DNA of 19,670 bases from DATDRS01 sp035291605. GTDB lineage: Bacteria > Chloroflexota > Anaerolineae > Anaerolineales > UBA6663. The DNA lies in assembly GCA_035291605.1 (NCBI GenBank), contig DATDRS010000090.1, positions 1 to 19,670 of the forward strand, given 5' to 3'. A program made the translations under genes and the position numbers. Below, one piece after another: positions 6,389 to 14,539 of this stretch; position 1 is the stretch's first letter, and every line of letters starts with the position of its first letter. The notes beneath the pieces are model-generated. The model was not told where the DNA came from. It worked only from the letters and a program-made list of their open reading frames with translations, and did no database searches.

Positions 6389-6404
6389 AGACTTTGCTGA
6401 GCAT
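6229..6404 (-). pseudogene. comM: comM N-terminal relic, copy B
   Basis: ATG 6404-6402 begins MLSKVYSCAVVGLEGA, the canonical ComM/YifB start. A two-base deletion (GCGATCGTC to GCGTCGTC) then shifts the frame; the restored frame reads VEVEVDTANGLPSFVDVG. It continues without interruption into SKSHAILQFMERLAKAADKT and a TGA at 6231-6229. Real ComM continues with LPDAAVQESRERVRAAI, so the comM part is replaced after about 35 residues by the same tail seen in copy A. Confidence 0.75.
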
Positions 6405-6536
6405 GCGGCCAAGTGCACGTAAGGCGGAGAAGAAGGTCAAACTTGCGTAGCGCGCAACGCTCAGAGCATTTTGTTTCTTGCGCAAGATTAAGGACCCAAC
6501 AACTTCGGAGCCTGATCTTTGCCCTCTATCGGCCCT
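6405..6536. other. Short gene-free stretch
   Basis: No gene or clear hairpin is seen between the comM relic and the 3' end of the second kinase. No convincing terminator for the kinase operon was found. Confidence 0.35.
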
Positions 6537-8282
6537 TTACGGAGAGAGGCTGATCGGGCATTCCGTCTGATCTTTCTCGCACGTTCCAATCCGCACATCG
6601 TTGTAGAAAATCTCGAACGTCTCTTTCCAGAAGCGGTCTTTCCCCTCGCGCACCAGCCGTTCGCCGACTACCTTGCAGTTCAGGCCCTTTGGCAGATCAC
6701 GGTCTTGGTTATCCTTCCACGCGCTGACGCACTCCCCGCTCGCAAGCCGGTCAACACCCCACTCCGTGCTCTGGATCGCACCCTGACCATTGCCCAGGCG
6801 TAGCAGCCCAAGTGGAAAAGCTGTTGTGGACTGGGTAACCAGGGTCAGGCTATTCTCATCTTTGCCCTTGATGATGAGCAAATCGTAACTCGCCGGGGTT
6901 GGCGTGGAGGGTGGAAAGGGTGTAGGTGTGCCGGTCAGGGAGGCGGCGGGTGTGCCCGGAGTAATGACCAGAGGAAGAAAGATGGTCGGTGATGTTTCTG
7001 GTACGGTCCCTGGGATGAGGCTGGGAGTCGCTCCGATCGTACTCTCCATTGCCTGCACTGCCGGCGTAGCGGTTGCAATGGGTGGAGCCTGGTTAGGTTG
7101 ATTCCCATTTCTTTCCATTAGCCCGAACACGAACCAAGCCGCTAGCAGCCCGCAGACCACCGCCGCAAGGATGATGACAATGCCTCCCACACCGATACCC
7201 AGCAGCATTAATAGGCGATTGCGGGTTGGAGCGGAAGGTGGGGCTTTCGTCGGAGTCAGATCGGGTGCCGTCGGCGAAGGTGGGGCTTCCACGATGACAG
7301 GTGTGGCTGGCAATTCCAGCGCCGTCGGCGGTGGTGGGGTTTCGGCGATGGCGGCGGGCAGAGGCGGCAGCGGGCGCTCAGCTAAGTCCAGGGCTACTCG
7401 TTCCGGAATCGTTAAGGATGGAACCGTCGGTGGGGTTGCCACGGCGGGCTTAGTCTGCAGGGCTTGATCCAGAGCATCGGCCAGGGCCGCGCCATTGGGA
7501 TAGCGTTCGGCCGGATGCTTCGCCAGGCATTTCAGAATCACCGCTTCCAGTTTGGGGCCGATCTCTGGCCGTAATTCCCCCGGCGGGCGGGGCGTCTCGC
7601 TGATGTGCAGCAGCGCCACATCCATCGGTTCCTCGGCGTCGAAGGGCAATTGACCCGTGAACATCTCATATAGGATAACGCCGACCGAATACAAATCCGT
7701 TTGTGGCACCGCTTTTGCGGACGAGATCGCTTGTTCGGGCGCGATGTAGTGGGGCGAGCCCAGAATCTGGCCGCGCGTCCCAATCTCGGTAAGAAGCGCC
7801 AAGCCAAAGTCGGTCAGGATGGCGCGGCCCTGCTTATCGAGCGCAATGTTGGAGGGTTTGACATCGCGGTGAATAACGCCCCGGCTGTGAGCGTAATCCA
7901 GGGCTAGGCAGATCTCGCGAATGATGCGGCGGGCGTCATCGGGCTCGATAAATTCCCCATCCGCCCGGTAACTCGCCAGCACGAAGCCCAGGTCGGCCCC
8001 CTCGACGTACTGCATCGCCATGTAAAGCAAACCGTCCGCTTCATCGTAGCGGTACAGGCGGACGATGTGGGGATGCTCCAACTGTGCGATGGCCTGCGCT
8101 TCGCGCTCAAAGCGCATCGTGTAATCCGTGTCGGCGCGGAACGGGGCGTCTATGACCTTGATCGCCACGTAGCGCTTAAGGCGTGTGTCCAGGCCGCGAT
8201 AGACGCGTGCCATGCCGCCCTGCCCCAGGAGGGTTTCGAGTCGGTATTCGTCTAGTTGGCGTCCGAGCAGATCGTCTTCCAT
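6537..8282 (-). CDS. Transmembrane Ser/Thr protein kinase 2 (PknB-like) with Cys-containing ectodomain
   Basis: A 581-residue receptor-type Hanks kinase. Visible elements are the Gly loop LGQGGMARVYRG (residues 19-30), Lys42 in VAIKVID, catalytic HRDVKPSN (138-145), TDFGLAL (157-163) and YIAPEQ (179-184), all with conserved catalytic residues. A Pro-rich juxtamembrane linker (~278-353) leads to one membrane helix (~356-388). A Thr/Pro linker follows, then a C-terminal domain (~460-581) with four Cys (SGECVSAW, GLNCKVV, IGTCEKD, TECPIS). The domain has no PASTA repeats and is related to that of the kinase encoded just upstream. The start is the TGATG overlap with that kinase's stop; an open frame upstream lies inside that gene. 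Predicted role: sensing at the cell surface and phosphorylation in the cytosol. Confidence 0.94.
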   Translation of the reverse strand: MEDDLLGRQLDEYRLETLLGQGGMARVYRGLDTRLKRYVAIKVIDAPFRADTDYTMRFEREAQAIAQLEHPHIVRLYRYDEADGLLYMAMQYVEGADLGFVLASYRADGEFIEPDDARRIIREICLALDYAHSRGVIHRDVKPSNIALDKQGRAILTDFGLALLTEIGTRGQILGSPHYIAPEQAISSAKAVPQTDLYSVGVILYEMFTGQLPFDAEEPMDVALLHISETPRPPGELRPEIGPKLEAVILKCLAKHPAERYPNGAALADALDQALQTKPAVATPPTVPSLTIPERVALDLAERPLPPLPAAIAETPPPPTALELPATPVIVEAPPSPTAPDLTPTKAPPSAPTRNRLLMLLGIGVGGIVIILAAVVCGLLAAWFVFGLMERNGNQPNQAPPIATATPAVQAMESTIGATPSLIPGTVPETSPTIFLPLVITPGTPAASLTGTPTPFPPSTPTPASYDLLIIKGKDENSLTLVTQSTTAFPLGLLRLGNGQGAIQSTEWGVDRLASGECVSAWKDNQDRDLPKGLNCKVVGERLVREGKDRFWKETFEIFYNDVRIGTCEKDQTECPISLSP

Positions 8283-10084
8283 CACGGGAAGAATAACTCG
8301 CAGGTTCCCGCGCCGATTTCGCAGCGCGCCACTTCTTCCCAGTCTTGGCCGCTGGCTCGCCATAGCACCCGGAACTGGTGGCTGCCCTCTTGCGCCGTCC
8401 AGAACACCACGGCGTCGTCACGAGTGGGCGTACGGGTGCTCAAATAACCTTTGCTGCATTCGGGCGGGTTCAGGTATGAAGGGCTGCTCAGGATTTCAAT
8501 CGCCATGCACCAGTCGGGCTTGCTGTTCGGATAGAACTCTGCCCAGCGCCAGCCGTCGAAGCGATTGAGCGGCGCGTCGGACGTGCTCAGGCGTTCAAAC
8601 GCCACCGAATAAATGGAGACGACGCTCTCGGAAAGGTTGAGTAGATACAGGCTGTTGTCGTCGTTGTAAAGCCTGAAATGTTTGCCGTTCGGATATTTCA
8701 CCGTCGGAACCGGGGCAACAGTCGGCGGTGCAACCGTTGGGGATTCAGTGGTTGGGGACTCTATGGTGGGCGGCACGGTTGAAACCGGGCTGGGCGCACT
8801 CGGCGCAGTGGCTTCAAGGACGATGGCGGTATTGGTCGCACCGGGCACAAGCGCTTCCGTTGGCAACGCCACGCTAGCGACTTGCGTCATCCCCACCCCT
8901 TCGGTAGATGGAGCGGAGGCTTGAAAGAGCGTTCCACGCCGGCTCATCAGCAGCAACCCCCCAACGACGGTGAACGCCAGGAGGATGAGCGAGCAGCCCC
9001 CCAAGGCAAAGAGCATGACCGGAGATCGCTTGGGTAAGGTGTAAGGGCGTTGAAGCGGCAGCGCTGCAGGTGCAGAGGCTGGGGTTTGCGGCGCACTCGG
9101 GCTCACGGGCGGCGCCGGTTCGGGTTCCGGCTGCAAAGCGATGACGTCGGCCACGGTCATCCGCGACAGGCGCGCGGGTCGCGATGCGGGCTGCACGCCG
9201 GCCGGTATCAACGGGAGTGAGGCAGGCACGCCAACAGCCGCCACCGGGGTGGCCCGTAAGGCGCTCTCTAAGGCCACCATTAACTCGCTGCCCGTCTGAT
9301 AGCGATCTTTTGATGATTTGCTCAATGCCTTCAGGAGCACCGCTTCGGCTTCCGCGCCCAGGTCGGGATTGAGTTCGCGTGGCGACGGTGGTTTTTGGGT
9401 GATATGCTGGATGGCGACGGTCGTGGGCGAGGGATCGTCGAAGGGCACGACCCCCGTCAGCATCTCGTACAGAATCACCCCCAATGAATACACATCAGAC
9501 TGGGGCACCGCGTCCGATGAACGGCGCGCCTGCTCCGGCGCAATGTAGTGCGCGGTGCCGAACACGTCGCCCATCGAACCCTGCTGAACGTCTAACGCCA
9601 GGCCGAAGTCGCCCAACACCACGCGCCCATCTCGCGCAACCAGCACGTTGGAGGGTTTGACGTCCCGGTGGATGACGCCCTTCTGGTGAGCATAGTCCAG
9701 GGCGCTGGCAACCGCGCGCCCGATCCGCAGCACATCCGCGTGGGGCATCAGCTCGCCTTTGGCCGTGTACTGGGAGAGCAGTTCGCCCAGGTCTAGCCCT
9801 TCAATGTACTCCATGACGAAGTAGTAGAGATCGCCCTCTTCGTCGGCATAGTAGACCTGGGTGATGTTCTCGTGCCGCCACGTGGCGACCGCCTGCGCTT
9901 CGCGCACAAAGCGTTTGGCGTAAGCGGGGTTGCCCCGGAACCGGGCATCAATCATCTTGATCGCTACGGGCCGATTGAGTTTCACGTCCCGGCCAAAATA
10001 GACCTGGGCCATGCCGCCCCGCCCCAGCACGCGCTCGATGCGGAAGTTGGCGAGCTGCCGCCCGATCAAGGGATCATCGCTCAT
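8282..10084 (-). CDS. Transmembrane Ser/Thr protein kinase 1 (PknB-like) with Cys-containing ectodomain
   Basis: A 600-residue kinase paralogous to the next gene. It carries Gly loop LGRGGMAQVYFG (20-31), Lys43 in VAIKMID, IHRDVKPSN (138-146), GDFGLAL (158-164) and YIAPEQ (180-185). It then has a Pro/Ala-rich linker, one membrane helix (MLFALGGCSLILLAFTVVGG, ~357-380) and a Thr/Pro-rich stalk with repeated ESPT/VAPT units. The ectodomain (~460-600) has Cys in PDWCMAIE, PPECSK and ARCEIGAGTCEL. All catalytic residues are present. It overlaps the 812-residue gene upstream by 11 bases and the second kinase by one base, so the three are translated as one operon. Substrates are unknown; the 812-residue protein and the partner kinase are candidates by position only. 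Confidence 0.94.
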   Translation of the reverse strand: MSDDPLIGRQLANFRIERVLGRGGMAQVYFGRDVKLNRPVAIKMIDARFRGNPAYAKRFVREAQAVATWRHENITQVYYADEEGDLYYFVMEYIEGLDLGELLSQYTAKGELMPHADVLRIGRAVASALDYAHQKGVIHRDVKPSNVLVARDGRVVLGDFGLALDVQQGSMGDVFGTAHYIAPEQARRSSDAVPQSDVYSLGVILYEMLTGVVPFDDPSPTTVAIQHITQKPPSPRELNPDLGAEAEAVLLKALSKSSKDRYQTGSELMVALESALRATPVAAVGVPASLPLIPAGVQPASRPARLSRMTVADVIALQPEPEPAPPVSPSAPQTPASAPAALPLQRPYTLPKRSPVMLFALGGCSLILLAFTVVGGLLLMSRRGTLFQASAPSTEGVGMTQVASVALPTEALVPGATNTAIVLEATAPSAPSPVSTVPPTIESPTTESPTVAPPTVAPVPTVKYPNGKHFRLYNDDNSLYLLNLSESVVSIYSVAFERLSTSDAPLNRFDGWRWAEFYPNSKPDWCMAIEILSSPSYLNPPECSKGYLSTRTPTRDDAVVFWTAQEGSHQFRVLWRASGQDWEEVARCEIGAGTCELFFP

Positions 10085-12512
10085 CGGTTAGCTCTCTCTT
10101 CGCCAGGCGGGTTTCCCGGCTGGCCAGGGTGAGGCGCCGCAGGTCGCGGACGAAGTCATTCAGGCCGTTCGCGTAAGCGTCGAGATAATCCTGAGCCAGA
10201 CGGGTAGCCAAAGCTTTCTGGCCCGCTGCTTCTAAGAGGCCCACGTGAGGCCGGAAGTCGCGCAGGCTAAGCCGCAGCACGCCCTGGGCATCGGTGATGG
10301 CACCCCAGGCCAGGGTCTTCTTTTCATTGTCGTCTTTGGCGGTGATGAAGCGGGTGAGCGTGCTGGTCGGCGCGACCGCACCCACGTTTGAGAACACCTC
10401 GCGCCCTTTGATGATGTCGTTGAGCAGGTCGAAGCGCCCGGGGATGGTGTCCAGCAGCCGTTGCAGTGGGGTGGGCAGATGGGCGAGCAGCTTGATCGTG
10501 CCGACGCTGGCGCTTTCGCCGAGGAGCGCGATCTCCTTCGCTTTGCCCATCACCGCCCCGAAACCGGCTAAGGCGGCCAGATAAGTTCGCTGAAGTTGGT
10601 CGAACCTGGCATACAGCGCCGTGCGGTCCCCGGCTGCGTTCTGGTAAGCGTTCAGAGCTTCAAGGGTCTGGGCATGTAAGTTGAGCAGATCCAGATCGGC
10701 GAGCGGTACTTCAAAGCTCATCGGGTACAGCCGGTCGCGCGGAGAGCGCTGGCTGGCGTCCACCGGGATCAGGATGGCCGGATTGACGCGGCGGGCATCC
10801 GCGATGGCTTCTTGCGCCGCCAGGGCTGCCTGACGGGTAGTGCTGTCCTGGGCCAGTTGTTGCACGGCAGCCACCAGATCGGGCTTGGGTTGATAGGTTG
10901 CCGCGTGGATGGCGCGATAGAGAATGAGCAGATCATTGACGGTCAATTGCAGCAAATCACTGCGGCGTTTGAAGAGCTTGCGCAGTGCCAGGATGGCTTT
11001 GACATTCACGGCGTCGGTCTCGGCGCCGGCCTCGGGCGTCACGCGCGGAGCCTGTTGAATCAGGTCCAATTCAGACGTCTGAAATTTGAGGCTGAGCGCA
11101 CGCGCACGGGCCGTGCCGGGTTGCGCGGGCGCCAACTGATGAAGATAGACTGCCCAGGACAGGGCCTCATTGGTCAGGATTTCGGCCAGGGCCGCGCCCC
11201 AGGCCCCATCGAAGAAAATATGCGCTTGGTCCAGCACGATGGATTCACCAGTGCCGAAGATCGTCAGGGCGTGATCGCCCACGCCCCGTTCGGCCTGGCG
11301 CAGTTCAGAGAGTGGTGACTGACGCGGACGCGGATCACCATTCAGCAGGATCGGCGCCAGGCGGAGCTTGTCGAGCTCGGCTATGAGCCCTTGATTCAGC
11401 TTGTCGCGCAGGCCGGCGAGCGCGGTCCGTTTGACCTGAACGAGCGAGGTCAATGGCGCTGTAGGCACGGTGGGAGGAGCGACCACCAAAGCCGCGACTT
11501 GCGCCCGCACAGTTGTCACATCAGCCGGTTGCTCGGTGCCCGGCACACAGGCGGGGATGAGGGAGTAGCTGCCGCGATAGATCACGCCGATATGGGCCTG
11601 CGACAGCGGGATGGGCGTGCGTGTCTCGCCATATGGTCCGGGGTCGAGATAGGCCAGGATGGACATTTGCCGCTGGTACGCGGGCAGGTCTTGAGCTTCG
11701 GCAGTGCGTACTTGGTCGAGCCACTGGCGGCGAAGGCCCTCATCCAGATCGCGCGTCGCCCCTTCCAGGAAGTCGTGAAACTTGCGCCGGCGGTAGGTGG
11801 GGTAGGTATCGTGCGCCGCCGCATCCGGGCCCCGGCCGTAAGGCCGCTGCTTTTCCCATTCGCCGTAAAGCTTGGCATAGCGCGCGCCCTCCGGCTCGTC
11901 TCGTGTCACATCGCGTAGCAGAGCGGTCGTGACGCGCTCGCGCCACTCGTTCGCCAGAAGGTCGTGGTATTGGTGCAGGCAGTGGATGGCCGCCATCACC
12001 CAGGCGGTCAGGCGGTCTACGGGAGAGAGGTGAATCTGGTGCTGGCGGAGGAGCGTGTCGAAGCCGTGCGTTTCATTGGCGTGGCGCGCGGTATCTTCGC
12101 GCAGGGCGTAGTCCACGTAGAACTGCCAGGTGCCTTCGGGAAACGAGTCTTCCGGATCCTTGCCGGCGAGCTTCAACAGGTTCTGGTAGCCCCAGATGAC
12201 GGCCGCCGGCCCGGCAAAGAACGCGCCGTACACCGCCTGATCCAGCACCTGCTCGACGCCGCGGAATAGTAAGTGAATGTCGCGCTTGATGTTCGGGAGC
12301 GGCGGCTTGCGGTCGGGCAGGCGCGTCAGCCCGCTGAGGATTGCGCCGGGCACGTTGCCGGCCGGGATCACCTGGGCCACCAGCTCCACCACGGCGTCAA
12401 TCTGCGGCAACGACAGCCGCGAGACGTCGCGGACGAGCTGCGATTGGGCGATGGTGCGCAGGTTGTCGGCGGTCTTGACTGAATGTTGCCGGTAGGCTTG
12501 GACTAACTCCAT
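10074..12512 (-). CDS. 812-residue protein of unknown family, kinase-operon partner
   Basis: I recognise no domain. The protein has no signal peptide or membrane helix and is mostly predicted helical from its composition, so probably cytosolic. The N-terminal third is rich in aromatic and charged residues: VIWGYQNLLKLAG (~105-117), WQFYVDYALREDTARHANET (129-148) and WVMAAIHCLHQYHDLL (171-186). The E/H clusters (E139, H144, E147, H149; H177, H180, H183) could bind metal, but that is a guess. A basic stretch LRKLFKRRSDLLQL lies near the middle, and the C-terminus is Arg/Leu rich. It starts at a likely leaderless promoter and overlaps kinase 1 by 11 bases. The coupling suggests a kinase substrate, scaffold or effector. 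Confidence 0.85.
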   Translation of the reverse strand: MELVQAYRQHSVKTADNLRTIAQSQLVRDVSRLSLPQIDAVVELVAQVIPAGNVPGAILSGLTRLPDRKPPLPNIKRDIHLLFRGVEQVLDQAVYGAFFAGPAAVIWGYQNLLKLAGKDPEDSFPEGTWQFYVDYALREDTARHANETHGFDTLLRQHQIHLSPVDRLTAWVMAAIHCLHQYHDLLANEWRERVTTALLRDVTRDEPEGARYAKLYGEWEKQRPYGRGPDAAAHDTYPTYRRRKFHDFLEGATRDLDEGLRRQWLDQVRTAEAQDLPAYQRQMSILAYLDPGPYGETRTPIPLSQAHIGVIYRGSYSLIPACVPGTEQPADVTTVRAQVAALVVAPPTVPTAPLTSLVQVKRTALAGLRDKLNQGLIAELDKLRLAPILLNGDPRPRQSPLSELRQAERGVGDHALTIFGTGESIVLDQAHIFFDGAWGAALAEILTNEALSWAVYLHQLAPAQPGTARARALSLKFQTSELDLIQQAPRVTPEAGAETDAVNVKAILALRKLFKRRSDLLQLTVNDLLILYRAIHAATYQPKPDLVAAVQQLAQDSTTRQAALAAQEAIADARRVNPAILIPVDASQRSPRDRLYPMSFEVPLADLDLLNLHAQTLEALNAYQNAAGDRTALYARFDQLQRTYLAALAGFGAVMGKAKEIALLGESASVGTIKLLAHLPTPLQRLLDTIPGRFDLLNDIIKGREVFSNVGAVAPTSTLTRFITAKDDNEKKTLAWGAITDAQGVLRLSLRDFRPHVGLLEAAGQKALATRLAQDYLDAYANGLNDFVRDLRRLTLASRETRLAKRELTDER

Positions 12513-12519
12513 CGCGGGG

Positions 12520-12548
12520 AGTATACCGTTAGAGGGATGTTAAGTGAA
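12520..12548 (-). promoter_or_regulatory. Promoter giving a leaderless transcript of the kinase operon
   Basis: On the minus strand TTCACT (12548-12543) and TATACT (12525-12520) are 17 bases apart. Only seven bases separate the -10 box from ATG 12512, so transcription would begin at or next to the start codon. No Shine-Dalgarno sequence precedes the ATG (the bases are CCCCGCG), which agrees with leaderless initiation. Confidence 0.5.
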
Positions 12549-12553
12549 GTATG

Positions 12554-14158
12554 TCACGGCTCGAACCACAGTCGCGTCGCTGCTTGGGCGCAGCGGCATG
12601 ACTCGATTACACGCTCGCCCTTGGTGAGCGTGCCCGTGTAACTCATAGGCCCGAAGTGCGCCACCCAGCCACTCATCTCGAACGGCGCGAAGCCATCCGC
12701 CGGAATCCACTCCCCCCGGAACTTGCGCGCAATGTGCACGTGCGCCGCCGTGGCGGGGCCGCCCTCACAACTCGGATGCCCTAGCGGGTCGCCCGCGCGG
12801 ACATGGGTCCGGACCGAAACCCGATCGAGCGTGGCGACGTGAAGGTATACGACCGACCAGCCTTCGCCCACGTCCAATTCCACCCGGCCATCTCCGCTGT
12901 AGGTGACGATCCCGTCCCGCACCGCCACCACCCACTCGGGCGAGGCGACACAGCTTTCGAACTCGGCGGGCGGCCCGAAGTCGAGTGCGCCCAGCGGTGA
13001 CGTGCGCCCGTAGGCGGGGTGCGGTCCGGCGGTGAACGCCCACTCGACCCCTGGCTCAAACGGCAATTGCATCTCGACCTGCGTCAGCCCACCCGGGATG
13101 AGCGGCTCAATCGCGTACGCTAAGGGATCGCCAAACAGTCGCTCATAGGTGGCCATAAACCCCTCGGGTGAGACCGCCCGCAAAAATGCATGCCGTTTGT
13201 TGAGTAGTCCCAACAGCCGTACTAACGCATACGTTCCCGCATTCAGGTTACGATCCACAGCCTGGTAAGTGCCGTCCGCCAATCGCACGCCTGCCTCCTC
13301 ACCGGCCCGCCAACCGTAATAGCCCGCATTGAGTTGGCCGCCGGCCCAGCCCAATTGATGCGAAAGTCCGGGTAAAAGCTCGGGCCCATTCACACCCAAG
13401 GCGTGTTCGCGCGTGTAGCCGTCCGGGCTTGGGTTGGAGAGCGCGTGCGATTGGTATTCCAGCAGCGCGAGCAGCTGGCGCGGATTGATAGAGTAACGGT
13501 GCGCGTAGAGCGACACAATTTCCCATCCGGCTCTCGGCGACTCAGTGTAAGTGAGCACTTCGGTGTAGGTGGCCAGGAAGCCAGGCTGGGCCAGGACAAA
13601 CGCCTGCACGTCAAAATTCATCGCGGCAGGCGAATAGACCAGTTCGCTGTCTGGTATCAATCGCGTGGCCAGGCCTTTGGGTACCATACTCTCCAGGGGC
13701 AAAGCGATGTTCAATCCGGGCATGATCGTTTGGGTGAGCGGCAGGCCCGGATTGAGCCGCAGGATGGCGTCGGCCCCCGTGTTGAAACGCAAGGCGAGGG
13801 CGGCGAGCGTGTCCCCAGATTGGGAGATGTAAGCGCCGGGCAGGGGAGTGGGAACCGGGGTCGCCGTGGATGTTGGCGGTAAGCTTGGAAGTGAAGTTGC
13901 CGTTGAAACGAACGGTGGTGTAGATGTAGTGTGCTGCACTGTCCCCCTGGCTTTCGGCAGATCTTCGACCAGGTCTGGGATAGCGCTCAGAGCGAGCGTC
14001 GGCGAGCCTGCAGGAGGCAAAGCACGAGGCTGTCCGAAGGTGGAGAGCGTATTGCAGGCCAGAAGCATGACGAGCAACAAGCTCAAAGGTCCGAGTTTGA
14101 GACAGGCGCTGTTGCACCGCCCTGCTCGCACGTAGCGTCCCACGTTCAACTTTTCCAA
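12554..14158 (-). CDS. LysM / transglycosylase-like / M23 peptidase lipoprotein
   Basis: A cell-wall-directed lipoprotein of up to 534 residues. Domains in order: a lipobox LLAC (Cys35) after a hydrophobic stretch; a Thr/Pro linker; a LysM peptidoglycan-binding domain (ISQSGDTLAALALRFN, ~111-154); a segment YSINPRQLLALLEYQSHAL (~222-240) like lysozyme-fold lytic transglycosylases, with Glu234 in the catalytic place; and a C-terminal M23 metallopeptidase. In the latter, Asp393 (LGALDFGPP) and His473/His475 (AHVHIA) are present, and the first His is probably His380, farther upstream than in standard HxxxD. It lies 41 bases before the 812-residue gene. The start is uncertain: TTG 14158 is used, and a GTG 15 bases inward (14143) is possible. 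Confidence 0.9.
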   Translation of the reverse strand: MEKLNVGRYVRAGRCNSACLKLGPLSLLLVMLLACNTLSTFGQPRALPPAGSPTLALSAIPDLVEDLPKARGTVQHTTSTPPFVSTATSLPSLPPTSTATPVPTPLPGAYISQSGDTLAALALRFNTGADAILRLNPGLPLTQTIMPGLNIALPLESMVPKGLATRLIPDSELVYSPAAMNFDVQAFVLAQPGFLATYTEVLTYTESPRAGWEIVSLYAHRYSINPRQLLALLEYQSHALSNPSPDGYTREHALGVNGPELLPGLSHQLGWAGGQLNAGYYGWRAGEEAGVRLADGTYQAVDRNLNAGTYALVRLLGLLNKRHAFLRAVSPEGFMATYERLFGDPLAYAIEPLIPGGLTQVEMQLPFEPGVEWAFTAGPHPAYGRTSPLGALDFGPPAEFESCVASPEWVVAVRDGIVTYSGDGRVELDVGEGWSVVYLHVATLDRVSVRTHVRAGDPLGHPSCEGGPATAAHVHIARKFRGEWIPADGFAPFEMSGWVAHFGPMSYTGTLTKGERVIESCRCAQAATRLWFEP

Positions 14159-14183
14159 TCAGCTTTGCCTCTGACTCAGAATC

Positions 14184-14211
14184 ACCTGGGGCGTGGCACC
14201 ACGCTCCAGGT
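14184..14211. other. Strong 13-bp hairpin, possible transcript end or barrier
   Basis: ACCTGGGGCGTGG (14184-14196) pairs with CCACGCTCCAGGT (14199-14211) with a single wobble across a 2-base gap. No T-run follows on either strand. It sits between the DUF3060-type relic and the M23 gene, so it could protect or end a minus-strand transcript, or be a remnant insertion end. Confidence 0.4.
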
Positions 14212-14243
14212 CAGTCGACTCGCGCTCAATCAGCGCCATCCAG

Positions 14244-14463
14244 TTAGGGACCCTGAATGATATTGTTATTGCCCGTATTCGTAATCGAAGTGGCCGTTTG
14301 AATGGAAACCCAATTTGAGTTGCCTCGGATCGTCACACTGCCACACGTGCCCAGCAGCGTGATGTGGTTGTCGTTCCCATTGACCGTCACCGAATTGCCG
14401 TTACAGGTCAGGGTCAGGGCCTGGTTGTTTTCGGTGATGACGATCGGGCCCGCGCTGGGAGGG
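14244..14463 (-). pseudogene. C-terminal relic of a DUF3060-type beta-repeat protein
   Basis: The minus strand from about 14463 to TAA 14246-14244 reads SAGPIVITENNQALTLTCNG, then NSVTVNGNDNHITLLGTCG, SVTIRGNSNWVSIQTATSIT and NTGNNNIIQGP. The repeating NGNxNxIT, LxGTCGSVTIxGNSNxV pattern with paired Cys is that of DUF3060 proteins, which are secreted or anchored beta-structures. No start or signal sequence exists; the 5' side runs directly into a comM fragment in another frame. Roughly 70 residues survive. Confidence 0.65.
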
Positions 14464-14514
14464 GGCGCCGTTGGCGGTGTCTACCTCGACTTCGACGATC
14501 GCGCCTTCGAGGCC

Positions 14515-14539
14515 CGCTCAGTTACGCACGGGGTGTCGC
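14515..14539 (+). repeat. Left terminal inverted repeat of the IS
   Basis: Pairs with 16153-16178 in inverted orientation: shared blocks are CG-T-AGTTAC and GGGTGTCGC. It contains the TAA stop of the transposase orfB (14524-14522 on the minus strand). Confidence 0.8.

Noticed and set aside
8283..8363. Longer N-terminus for kinase 2
   Set aside because: The extra residues overlap the end of kinase 1 and precede the conserved kinase start MEDDLLGRQLDEYRL; the TGATG junction is a better start.
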